A stretch of 64,000 nt of DNA from contig JAWHQI010000068.1 of the NCBI GenBank assembly GCA_033032865.1, positions 3,410,001-3,474,000 on the forward strand. The letters are read 5' to 3'. This document shows positions 44,584-55,860 of the stretch, in pieces. Position numbers and translations under genes: made by a program. Within the stretch, counting starts at the first letter, position 1. Every line of letters begins with the position of its first letter. The notes under the pieces are model-generated. The model saw only the letters and a program-made list of their open reading frames with translations, was not told the DNA's origin and ran no database searches. The DNA is from Dactylorhiza incarnata (lineage: Eukaryota > Streptophyta > Magnoliopsida > Asparagales > Orchidaceae).

Positions 44584-44594
44584 TAGGGGGAGAT
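44584..44594 (+). promoter_or_regulatory. Polypurine tract of element K
   Basis: tagggggagat directly before TGTTGGGAACAG. Confidence 0.8.
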
Positions 44595-45993
44595 TGTTGG
44601 GAACAGTGACCAACAATGTTTCTGATTTGAAGAAGTGCTCAGGTCAATGATAAAAGCACTATATATTCGATGTTATATCTTATGTATAAATGCAGTGTAT
44701 AGACAGGATGTCTAGTATTTCTCATATATCTTCAATTCTATATCGTTGAGAGAGGACAGGACATATCTTTGAGAATGTACAGACATATCGTTGAAACAGT
44801 ATAGACTTATCGTGGAATAAGTACAAGAATCGTCATGACAATAAGAAGTACACGACGATATCATTGTGAGAACAAGAAGAAATGACAATGTAAAGATATC
44901 TTCGTGACAACAAGTATAACACGACGATATCGCTGTAACAACAAGTATCATATAACAATATCGTTGTGCAGACTCAAGAAGGGCTAACTAAGTCAAACAT
45001 CATCGTGAAGGATATATGTCATCGTGAAGGTTGTTAGATATCGTGGAGACAGAGAATGCAGCTGAGAAGTTCCATATCGTCGAAAGGATTATGACTATAT
45101 CGATGAGAAGACCTTATTTCATCGTTCTAAACAAGTCGCTGAAATAGGAAGTTCTATCGTTGAGATAGTTTTCATATCGTTGGGATATCTATTTGAGGGG
45201 AAGATTTCAGAAGACTTGAATAGTGGTCTAAGTTGGATTGATGAGACGACAAAGTTCTGTCGCCGAGATGGTGTTCATATCGTCGAGACAAACATAGATT
45301 TTTCAAAACGGGGTATCTACATTTAATGTCGTCGTCTATGGGTCCAATCAGTGGATGCTATTTAGGAATGGGCTTCTGACATTAATGAGACCTCGGAATA
45401 GTCCGTTAGACATTCCTGTCATATATTAGGATAACTTTTTTGCCCTAATCGATATAGAAAATAGAACACAGAAAGATAAAGAATCAATCGAACAGTGTAA
45501 CGGCTTTCAAAAGAAGGAACATTCTCGAGAACATTGCTCTCAGTTCTCCAAGGTTCAGTCAGGCATCATGGAATGATAAGCTCATATTGAAGAAGAGGAT
45601 CAAAGAGAACTTTTTGTACATCAATGGATAGATCTTCAAGGCTTTCTCTTCAAATCCAGAGGTCGTCTGCTTCAGTCCTAAGAAGAGTCTTCAGGATATT
45701 TCTGTTCTCTATTATTTGAAGTGTTCTTTGATTTTATAAACATAATACTTTTTCTGAAGGACTCTCTGAGTCTTATTTGTAGGGTTCTGTGAGAACCTGA
45801 GGTAGGGTCTTTTGTAGATCTGAGTTATAGGGCCCGGAGTGCCTGAGTTGTAGATTTCCTGGAACTTCAAGTAGGATCCTAGAAGGATCTGAGTTGTAGG
45901 GCCTATTGTTCCTGAGCTGTAAGATCTGTGGAGGAGATCTGAGTTTTTGGTGGAGATTGCTGACATTAGCACACTGCTAGATAGGCATAGAGG
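44595..45993 (+). repeat. Element K 3' LTR, interrupted by L
   Basis: TGTTGGGAACAGTGACC starts it. At 44740-45310 about fifteen variants of (t)atcgt(t/c)gaga form its U3 motif cluster. The usual C-rich end is missing because the reversed L LTR begins at 45994. Confidence 0.7.
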
Positions 45994-46328
45994 TGTTGGA
46001 TCGGTAGGCGCCCTTAGAGGGGGGTGAATAAGGGTTTTAAAAACATATATTATATTTTGTAATACTTGAAATAATAAGAGATCAAAATAGCGATTTTGAA
46101 TAAAGATCTAAATTGTTTTATAATAAAAGAGATGATAATAAACAATTTAGAGAAATGAAGAACAAATCATTTTTATTACAAAAGGAGATACATTATTACT
46201 ATTAATAAAAATTGATTACAAAATTAGATTTCAATGACGCTTGAAATCAAAGCGAAATATGAAAGACTCTTTTTGTTTTCTATACCGACTCGTATCCCTA
46301 CGAACCAGTTGGCTTTAGCCGTTCCTTC
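45994..46328 (-). mobile_element. Element L: reversed LTR stub of an I-like copia element
   Basis: tgttggatcggtaggcgccc then a g-run and tgaataagggttttaaaaac is the reverse complement of the I LTR end (26940-26994). The match continues through ggttcgt(a/g)gggat(a/g)cgagtcgg and aaaacaaaaagagtct. It is cut at 46328 by element C. Confidence 0.85.
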
Positions 46329-46521
46329 TGTAACATCCCAGTGCGCGCTAGGCCCCTATGATGAAAGATAAATCAAAGTGGACTCGGTGTCGCTAAGAAT
46401 GTGTTCGATCTCTTATTCGTCTTGCGGGAATGTGTATATATCACCATATTTATAATAACTTTTGATGCAGACGGCTTTTGACGGTGATGTTGCGTACAAA
46501 TATATGTTTAAATGATCGATG

Positions 46522-46526
46522 GTAGG
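46522..46526. other. Empty target site of D in the left C LTR
   Basis: gatcgatg-gtagg-cggctatg; in the right C LTR the same GTAGG is duplicated around D. Confidence 0.9.
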
Positions 46527-49304
46527 CGGCTATGTTTCAACCATGACATGCACCTATAATTGGCTTCTTAAAATGTTAAATATAATTGTTGGGGTGCTAT
46601 TAGAGGCTTTATATATATGAACTTTTCCTATATTGTTGCGTCTTCCTACATTCTACATGTTGACAACCTATATAAAGATATATGTGAATATTGTAAGTTT
46701 TGGGAAGGCTTATGTGTTGCACCTTTCACTATACTTTGGTGTGCCAGTAGCGTATTCCCTGCGTTGATATTGATGCTGATAGAGGATATTGGTAACTGCG
46801 ATTGGCATACTACTAGGCAATAGCAAGTTAGAAATTTTGAGTTGGCTTGATAATAGAGGCTTTATAGTAGAAATGAGTGTGCTGTTAGCTGTTTGTGGTC
46901 TGCCAATAGTAAAACGGGTTGAATAAGTGATGGATAGAAGTGATTAAAACTAGTGAACGAACTTGAATATGCTAATCAAGATATTTAATGACAATATTGT
47001 GAGGTTTATATGGATGCAGGATTTTACTTTTGTATTTGGACAATAACGTTTAGCTTATATTTATTGTGTTGTACAAAATGTGAATCTCTGTAGTTGGTCT
47101 GGTAAAGAATTTGATGGCAGCTTGGTAATTATAGCTGTTTATCATGGCTTTGAGTTTTTATTAGAGGCGGTGGACAAGGGGAGAAAGATTTATGTGTTTA
47201 ATTTCACTCATGTCTTACTGCCGACTCTCTCTCTCTCTCGAGTATATCGTAGCTAGAGTTCTCCTCTTCCTCTTCTGCCTTCTCTCTCCCTCGTTTTGCC
47301 TGATCTGACAAGGAATCTCGTAGTTTATGCTGGGAGCGGGTTTTGGTAAAGCTCTAGTTGCTCCGAACTTCGTCGGGCTTGCGACTTACTACTGAGATTA
47401 GAGTTCTACCCTAACTGTAAGTTTTCGGTTCTTTAGATTCTCTTAAAATATCCTCTTACCTGGATCTAATTTAGTCCTGTGAGAGTATGATTGTGCGTCA
47501 AAATATCTAGAACTCTATTGGTTTTTCTGGTGGAGGTTTGGTGAACGGGGGGTTCTGTGTTGTTGGGTTGTACTATGCTTTTGATGCTCCTCTTTTATTT
47601 GTCGTGGCTATACGGATTTGGACAAAGGGGTGGCTGGTAGATTTGATTTTTATCCTGCATGTGGCTGTTTTCCAGGATGTTTTTGGAAGTGTTGTTGAGC
47701 CCCGATTGCTCGTATTGCCTTATACATTCCATTGTTGTTGTTGGGTTGCCTTTAAGCCGACCAGATTCACTACCTTGTCGTGTTCCCTTGTTGTGTTGTT
47801 GATTACCTTATGCCACTTTGGGTTCACTTCTTGTCTCATAATTCATGTTTTCCTATCCTTGGACAACCCTTTTTAACGAGTCTAAGTCACCCTTATGTGT
47901 CAACCGCGAACGTCGGCATAAGGTAATCAACAACAGATATCGTGAAGTATGGGAGTCTTTGGGAAGTTATAAATTTGTTAACTTTTCATGTTGTCTGCTG
48001 TTTCCTTTCTTTTTAGTTTGGGTAATGTTAACTGATTACATGTTGTATATTTCTGTGGATCAGGGCCCTTTAATCAGTCTTGGCCAACTACCGCCATGCC
48101 GCGGAGGAGACAACCGCGAACGTCGGCCGGAAATCATGTGACTTCCTCCCCTCTCCCCTGGTGCTAGCCTCTTAGATCACAATAGGAGAGATGAAGGCTC
48201 AAGAGAGCTTCTCGTGTGAGCTTTAATGGAGTTTCCTTAGGAAGACCAAGCCGGAACCTCAAAATTAGGGCGTCGCTCGCCGCGAGGTTCTGGGGATCAT
48301 TTCTTCTCTTCAAAAGGAAGAGATGGGATTTGATTTGGGGTAGACCCATGGTCGTTGTGGGAGAGTGAGGGGAATGACATTTAGGGATTTAACCTAACCC
48401 TTGTTTGGGAAAGATGATGAACATCCCTCTATTAATTAGGGTTGTTAATTATATATTTGTGTGATAAATGTGATGATAACCCCCTTGCTAAAGAAGTTTC
48501 AATTTATAACATTTCACTTGGTTATTAAGGGATGAATCGGTGCGCAGCTGGGTTCAAGCCAATTCTTAGGTTTGACCCTGCTATAACTAGGCTTCGGGCT
48601 CAACATGAAAGTTGTAGCCCTCGGAAAGAGCTTTCTGATGATAGGTCACCCGTTTTCTGAAGTGCCATGTAGCTCCCTAAAGGTCCATTCGAGTGGGCTG
48701 TCCAGAAAGCTGGGATGTGGTTAAGTGTGTGCTATTTTTGCGGTCCAGATTATTGTAGTTGACTTCAGAGAAGATCTTAGGTAGGAGCCACTGGGATCTG
48801 GGTTTAGGACTCGACATGAATGTTGTAGCCCTTGATGAGAGCTTTCCAAAATTGGGTGGCACATAATTTGGGGTGGAGTAGAACTCCCAGAAACTCAGTT
48901 TTGTTAATCAGCATCGTTGTAGTTTGAATTGCGATAATTTTTGGGATATCTCTTATAATACTTGTCTGATGCTCTCAACAATTGGTAGAAATCAAATTGA
49001 TGATATTGTGCTAACCTCTGTTGAATTTCATGAGTTTTGGGAGGATATCCGTTGTCATTTTGCCGATCATAGTTCTTTCCCGCATTGCTCCGTAAATAAT
49101 AATTGGGAATGCCGATGGGGCTAACATTTGGTGAGAATGGCCATAACAATCTAGCGGAACTATGGTAGAAGTTTCAGCAAGGCTAGATTTGATATGGGTT
49201 CTTAATTAAATATATTGTCGTAAAATATTATGCTGCTGAACTCCGTTAGAGACTGAAAATGAATAACCAAGTTGGGCTCGGGAGAACAAAGTGTTGTCTT
49301 TAAA

Positions 49305-49652
49305 TAGAAGGACTTGGATTAGAAGTCCTGGTGTACGTAGATACACAGATTGTTAAGAAGGACTTGGATGAGAAGTCCTGGTGTACGTAGATACACGGAT
49401 TGTATAGAAGGACTTGGATTAGAAGTCCTGGTGTACGTAGATACACAGATTGTTTAGAAGGACTTGGATGAGAAGTCCTGGTGTACGTAGATACACGGAT
49501 TGTATAGAAGGACTTGGGTTAGAAGTCCCGGTGTACGTAGATACACGGATTGTATAGAAGGACTTGGATTAGAAGTCCTGGTGTACATAGATACACGAAT
49601 TGTATAGAAGGACTTGGATTAGAAGTCCTGGTGTATGTTGATACACGGATAC
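49305..49652 (+). repeat. Seven tandem 50-bp units, each with two hairpins
   Basis: gacttgg cores fall at 49311, 49361, 49411, 49461, 49511, 49561 and 49611, exactly 50 apart. Each unit has GGACTT..AAGTCC (6-bp arms) and GTGTA..TACAC (5-bp arms). Confidence 0.95.
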
Positions 49653-50209
49653 AAATGGACCCCGCTGGGGAGGATTACTTGTGGCGGGTCTACAGATTTA
49701 CTAGTCGTGACACCGACAGAAGCCGACAGTAGACTCTAGACCGGTTGGGTTGGACTCTTGGTGCTCAACTACCCAAGTCCCCTTCTGTGTCCTTTGAGGC
49801 TCCGCTGTGTGTTCTTAGCGTCGAGCAGTACGCAGGGTCTCCAATGTGTGTTCTTAGCGTCGAGGCTTACAGAGGTCTAGGACTGGTAGTGTTCATACCC
49901 TCCTAGTAGTGGAGGAGCTCGTTCCACTGTCTCCGTCTGGCCACGACGGGAGATGCCTGAGCGGTTAGCTACTGCTCAAAAAGCGAGAACTAAAGGTCTA
50001 TGTCGACATAGCAACTTTGCATGGGTGAGTCATCATATCATAATCATTGCATTGCATTCATCCTTCATAATCATTGCATTGCACCGCATTGGATCCTCAT
50101 CATATAAACTTGTATGGGCACCTTTATATGATGAGTTACCTTCATGTTCAGATCCTTAACTTATAAGCTTGTATGGGCATCCTTATAAGTTAAGTTCAAT
50201 TCGGTTTAT

Positions 50210-50323
50210 GATACTCTGCTTACTTCTTTCTATTACTAGTACGAGATGATACTCTGCTTACTTCTTTCTGTTACTAGTACGATATGATACTCCGCTTACT
50301 TCTTTCTTTTACTAGTACTTGCT
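50210..50323 (+). repeat. Three tandem 38-bp units
   Basis: gatactc(t/c)gcttacttc starts at 50210, 50248 and 50286; the unit ends ttactagtacga. Confidence 0.92.
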
Positions 50324-50941
50324 TGTATTTGTACCTGTTAGTTAGAGTTATTGCAAGTACTTGGGTACTTATACAACCGACATGTATATATAACCATTCA
50401 TGTCACCTGCTTTGTATATTATTGCTTATATTGCAGCTTTCCTTCCTTTCCTTCTGCCCGGTGCCTTGGAGTCGCCGGGGGAGCGGATGTGAAGCCACTT
50501 AGTCTTTATGACTAGCGGTTGCTACGTCCCTCTTTTTAGGAGAGTTCCTTAGAGCAGCAGTGCACGGTGCTGGAGGAGGCCAGACAGGTCAGGTGTGCAG
50601 GGTTGGTGACTATGGTACCTTGGTTGCCGTTTGTGGCAGATGCGAGCACAGGTTGAGATGTAGCACTTGGGGCATTTAGCTTGATACTCTGATACTGTTG
50701 CAGGAGCTCTCGGAGCTTCTTGTCTTTTGGGCTTATTTGGACTTTTACTCATGTGAATATTTTATATGGCTTCTTGCTTTTACATTATTGATGGGTTGGC
50801 GCTGTTCAGTTGGTTTGGCCGGCAGGATAGGCGTCTTGTGGGGGATGCTAGCTCGTGTGTTGGCGCTTCCGCAAGGCGGCTGTCCTGGGCATAAGGCTCC
50901 CCTCGGCCGTGTTTTGTGTTCCGGGAGGGGGATCTTACAAA

Positions 50942-50953
50942 TGGTATCTGCTT
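50942..50953 (+). promoter_or_regulatory. Probable primer-binding site of element C
   Basis: TGGTATCTGCTT two bases after cttaca; initiator-Met-like in the first seven bases only (TGGTATC), then diverged. Confidence 0.55.
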
Positions 50954-53900
50954 GCAACGATCCTGAGATAAAGAAGTCCATTAAACCACTAGGCCACCCT
51001 GCTAGCTAAATCAGTTTGAGGACAAACTGATGCAGCGGAAGCGGTGGTGTGCCCATGTGTGATTCACATTAAGTATGTCCACTTTTTCCTATAGAAAGTG
51101 CCAACATAAGCCAAACTCGTACCCTTACGTATAGATGCTGGCTCATTCCGAGACAGTAATTGGTATTCCCATTCCAACAATTAGAGTTGGTCTGGCATAC
51201 GATTATGCCAACCTAACTAGGATACCATTTTGGTCGACTTAGCAGGATATGTCGTGACATACCCTAACCTTATACCGATCTCGGGGATGATGTGGCCAAG
51301 CAATAAGTGACCGCAAATGATTAAGGGAAGAGTTTAACGTGAGTATAGATGTTAGACACTCACACCCTGAGATTTCTATCCCAGATATGGAGTAATATTA
51401 TCACCTTACCCAAAATATTAGGGCAATCTCAATGAGATTGGTGCCTGTAGTCTATTATCAGCATAGTAAGAGACCACCAAGCGTGTCTTTTATTCTGTAT
51501 GTGGATACCTCTCACTTCTATTTATGTAGAAGGTTTCATATGGAGAAGATATGATAAGAATTTGGATCCAGAGAAGGCTCATTTTGGGACGAATGTGTTA
51601 TATTGGTGGTAGAAGAAACTCAATCGACGAGATACAGGGGCTTATCTCTTCCTTTATTGGGCTAGTTATGTACCGTCTTGGGTTCCTTGAGGATTTAAAA
51701 TCGCTATAATTTTTGACATTGGAGGTGGAGACCCTTGAAGAGTTAATTCACTTTAAGCAAAGCAGACGGCTAATGCCATATTTGGGTTGATAGGAATTTT
51801 ATTAGCGGAATAAGAGAGGAAAGCATTTTGAAGATGATAATTTTTTTCTATATTATTCTAAACTTATGTGGATAAGTAACGAGGAGAGTAGTAAATTTAC
51901 ACTTTGGGATATGCAGCGATGTTGTGATAACATTATAACTGGGGAGTAATGAAATTTGGTGCATGCTCTCATTACAATGAGATACAGATTGGTCGTCGCC
52001 GTAAAAATTTGAATTTCTACATCACAGCTAATATATAAGTGCATCGTTGCGGGGATCTATAGGGTAAGAACTCTAAGTCGAGGAAGATATGCCCCTAAGG
52101 TTTGTGCCCATACGTGAGATGAATGTACCATATGGGCGGTGAAAGAAATTTAGTCCAAAAACATACGGGGGCTTGTCCCTTCGTTTATTGGCCTAGCTGA
52201 TGGGCCAAATGGGATTCTACCAGGAGTCGAAAATCTTTGTGGCCTACTTCACTTAGCCTTGCTACAATGAGTTTTTCCCATCTAGGTCGTTACAAGCCGT
52301 TGATATTGGAATTGGCACTCCTTGATGAATGAGTTCATCTTAAGCAAGGGGGATGATTGAACACCATGTTTTGGTTTACGGTGAGTTCACTCCCAGAGTA
52401 ATAGAGGTGAGTACCTTAAGGATGAGCAGGTCTTCACTCTAAATGAAGACTATGCAGAGAGGTAAACTGTAACGTAGCGTTGTAGCGTCTCTCAAGGATC
52501 AAAGGTCGATCTGACGACCGCATGACAAATTTTGGGGGACGCCTTAAAGTTTGTTAAGTGGGAATTGTATCGATTGCTGATCAAAGAGGTGCGTTTACAA
52601 GCGTCCAATTAAAGATAAAGAATACGAAATTGTAGCACCTGTGGTGCTAAGGCATTGTTACGTGATTTGTTAAGTTGACAATTCATACCATTGCATCGCA
52701 AATACGTGTAGTACCCAGTTGGGACTTTGTTTGGAAAGGGCTACTATGTTTATATTATGAATTAGGAATTTTAAAGGTGAATGCTGGAGCAAGAAAACCT
52801 CTCCCCTCCTCTTTCCTCTCCCATCTTTCCTTCTGTTTACTTGAATTGGTGGTGCATTGGGTTGGCAGTTTCATCCTGATGCTGGGTTTTACCTAATTAT
52901 GTTGAAAGTTCTTCTTGATTCCCGAATTGCTCCAGGCCTTTGTGCCGTATCTGATACCTGGTTTACTCCTTGGTTCACCTTGTTAGTTCCTGATTCAAAT
53001 TTTGTTCTTTATATTATGCTGAAATTGCTGATTTTGTTTTGGGGTTATTGAGTGCCTTTAGAAATTGGTTGGGAGGGGGCTGCTATATGTTTATACAATT
53101 CGACCTCTTTGGGTCCGCTACTTTTAGCTCCAGTTGTGTTGTTTTGGGCGGCTGCACTTGGGGTTATCGAAAATTAATTGCTGTTCAATATTGGGGGCTG
53201 CTATATATATACAGATTTGCACCCCTCCTACTGTGGTTCTTTGTGATTTTGGGGCTGCTGCTTGTATAAATCCCAATTTTAGAGACCGATGTATATCCAT
53301 CCAGTTGGTTTTAAATTGAGGGCTGCTATGCTTTCGCTAAGGGCCACTTCTAATTCTTGTTAGTATGGGCTGCTATTATTCATTCTTTATAGGGGGCTGC
53401 TCTACTATCTTTCCTTGTTATTGGGGGCTGCTGCTATACTTTTCTGTTGGGGGCTGGTGGTTTACTCTTCTAGGAAGTTAATTTTTTGGGTTTATTCTCT
53501 TCCTTTAAGTCAAATTGGGCTGTTCTTAGTGGCTGGTGGTTTGCTCTCCTAGGAAATTTTAATATTTGAATGATTGCCTCGGACGAGATGACATTTATGG
53601 AAGCGATTGATAGTGATATGGATAGTGATGGTTGTACTAGAAGATGAGATTGGGGCTTGCTTCTACATTTTTTTTAATACATAAGAGAGACGATCTTGCG
53701 GGTACAATAACTGTTTGGGTATTTGAGGTTTGACCCAAGGATATGACGTCGTGAATTTTATGGTTGATACCCGTTTGACTTTGAGGCCATCCTCATTTAA
53801 TGCAAAAAAAAATTTGGATGCACAGAAGTGATGATGTTGAAAGTGATACAGGTTAATTGGATAACGATGCCTGGGATTGGAAGAATCAATCTATCTTTGC

Positions 53901-54144
53901 AATCTAAGCACATGACTCCTTGGTGGAGGATTCTAAATTTTATTCGGGGTCACCGATCTTAAGGAGGTTAGATCAAAGGTGCAGTCAAAGTTGGTTTATT
54001 AAGGTGATGTGAATGAGTTGTGACCCTCACTAGTGGTGATTGGGAATTTAAGAGTACTCCCGATGACTTTTGAGATCTGAACTTAAACCCCCCTGACCTC
54101 AACTTAAATTTCGGGGACGAAATTGTTTCTTCGTTGATTGGATT
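50954..54144 (+). other. Internal region of C without recognisable genes
   Basis: Short frames only. Between 53070 and 53550 the word ggggctgct (or gggctggtgg) recurs about ten times at irregular spacing. The last 40 bases carry the Del/Tekay terminal motif. Either a degraded pol or replaced sequence. Confidence 0.6.
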
Positions 54145-54342
54145 TGTAACATCCCAGTGCGCGCTAGGCCCCTATGATGAAAGATAAATCAGTGTCGACT
54201 CGGTGTCGCTAAGAATGTGTTCGAGCTCTTATTCGTCTTGCGGGAATGTGTATATATCACCATATTTATAATAACTTTTGATGCAGACGGCTTTTGACGG
54301 TGATGTTGCATACAAATATATGTTTAAATGATCGATGGTAGG
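54145..54342 (+). repeat. Element C right LTR, piece before D
   Basis: Matches 46329-46526, including tgtaacatcccagtgcgcgc; the last five bases (54338-54342) are the GTAGG duplication. Confidence 0.93.
54338..54342. other. Target-site duplication of D, left copy
   Basis: GTAGG; the partner is at 62352-62356. Confidence 0.93.
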
Positions 54343-55850
54343 TGATGCGATAGTTTCGGCAAGTGCACCGGTCGCGCAAGTAATAATAATGGGGAAAATC
54401 CCCGAGTGTCGGTCTCTTGAGGAACACAGTAAGGTGGAGTTAGGTTTCGAGGAAGGACTTGAGATCGAAGTCCTTAGTCGATGCTACAATGAATGGGTGG
54501 TTTGGTTTGCAAGTAATTAAATAAAATACTATGCCTACTCCTATGCAATGCCGCTATGCAATGCTTCGATTGGCGGGATGGAGACTAGGCAGGCCTTGAG
54601 CGCGCTGCGTCGAAAGGGCGGATGGGCGAGAAGGCTAACGAATTGAGGGTCGCAAACACCTCTTCAACGAGCACGCCAGTAGCAATTGCTAGTGCGGCAC
54701 CGGACATGGTAATGGAGCGGAAAATCGATCGGGGCGTACCTCATTAACACAAATGAACAAAATGATTTCATAATCATGAAATAAGCAATCTTAAACATCA
54801 TTCATAGCGTTCATCATCGATATAAAGAGAATACAACACTATAACCACATAAGTAGAGGAAAAAGGGCGAGAGATACGACCGAATCCGGAGTCTCGTTGT
54901 AGATTCATGGTAGGAAGCACCAGGTTGTCAATCCGCGTCCTAACTCGGTCCCAACTGCGTCCGGGGTAGAGGAGGGCTGTCACACCTCCCAATGAACCCG
55001 TCTTCTCCAGCGATTTACCATCCGACCACGTCTCAAGCGAAGAACCTCTTCATTAGCGATCAAAGTGAGTGTAGGAACCCTTCTTTCAAGCCCTTGGATG
55101 ATGGAGGAGGCCTAGGGGATGAAATCCCTCTGAAAACGGCGAAAACGGCGGACGGAACGGAGCCAAATTGCGTCCCCCCCCCCCCGACCTAATTCGCGAT
55201 CAGGTCATTAAATAGGCGCTGGATTGAATACTGCGCACGATCATTGGCGCACGACCAGTGGTCGTGCGCACTGGAATTCTGCGATCGTGCACACTGCCTG
55301 GACAGAACCTGCAAGAGACGAAATTATAAAATACAATGTTCGCACGACCAGTGGCGCACGACCGGTGGTCGTGCGCACTGGAGTTGATGGTCGTGCGCAC
55401 TACAGCAAACAGAACTCAGAAATTTAATGGTCAATGCGCACGAGCAGTGGCGCACGACCGATGGTCGTGCGCACTGGAGTCGATGGTCGTGCGCACTGCA
55501 CCAGACAGAACTCATGAAAAAGGGTTAAGTGCGCACGATTAGTGGCGCACGACCGGTTGTCGTGCGCACTAGAACAAGTGATCGTGCGCAGTGTTCCTGT
55601 GCAGAATTGCACCGGAAACACTTGCACGCCTCCTATTCCAGCACAAACACAGATCTAGCCACTGAAAGTGGCACTTAACAACATATGAATACTACTAAAG
55701 ATAATACACACGAAAACACACCAAAGTGGGCCTAAATGTGCACCTAGCATGGGTTATCAAATATAGACTATAATAAGGCTAAAGTGCGTGATATTGACAA
55801 AATAACGGCCCGGATGAGTCCATAAATGTGTATATGATCAGGACTCATCA
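54343..55850 (-). repeat. Element D 3' LTR (1508 bp)
   Basis: On the minus strand TGATGAGTCC to CGCATCA. It has four palindromes about 100 bp apart at 55247-55269, 55354-55376, 55450-55472 and 55545-55567, with arms GCGCACGACC and GGTCGTGCGC and 3-base spacers (the fourth has one mismatch). A C12 tract lies at 55174-55185 (C6 in the other LTR). Confidence 0.95.
55247..55567. repeat. Array of four ~100-bp units with 10-bp-arm palindromes in the D LTR
   Basis: The spacers are AGT, GGT, GAT and GGT. Isolated half-sites (cgatcgtgcgc, gatggtcgtgcgc) lie between. The same array is at 61748-62068 in the other LTR. Confidence 0.93.
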
Positions 55851-55860
55851 CACCCCCAGA
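55851..55860 (-). promoter_or_regulatory. Polypurine tract of element D
   Basis: The minus strand reads tctgggggtg directly before the LTR; the same as B at 37601. Confidence 0.88.

Larger units (their letters stand above)
43924..45993 (+). mobile_element. Element K: 3' end of a Ty1/copia element
   Basis: A short ORF, spacer, purine tract (44584-44594) and LTR from 44595. J is inserted at its left, L at its right end inside the LTR. K itself shows no pol in the window. Confidence 0.65.
46329..50939 (+). repeat. Element C left LTR (~4611 bp)
   Basis: The start is shared exactly with 54145 (tgtaacatcccagtgcgcgc). The first ~895 bp align to the right LTR on both sides of D. The end is inferred from cttaca plus the primer site. 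Contents: ct repeats near 47225, a 50-bp array (49305-49652), a 38-bp array (50210-50323). Small ORFs here (e.g. 47538-47876) have no recognisable motifs. Confidence 0.7.

Noticed and set aside
47224..47240. End of the C LTR at the ctctct run
   Set aside because: No CA end and no primer site follow there; a better end with TGGTATC lies at 50939. The break in homology at 63055 is better explained by a new insertion.
47538..47876. Small hydrophobic ORFs in the C LTR and around 52675-53319
   Set aside because: T-rich DNA gives hydrophobic frames by chance; no motif, and the copy in the other C LTR is not available to test conservation.
49305..49652. CRISPR-like array
   Set aside because: Units are contiguous 50-bp tandem copies with no variable spacers, and this is plant nuclear DNA.
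55247..55567. Palindromes as bacterial-type terminators
   Set aside because: No T-tract follows and the context is a plant LTR.
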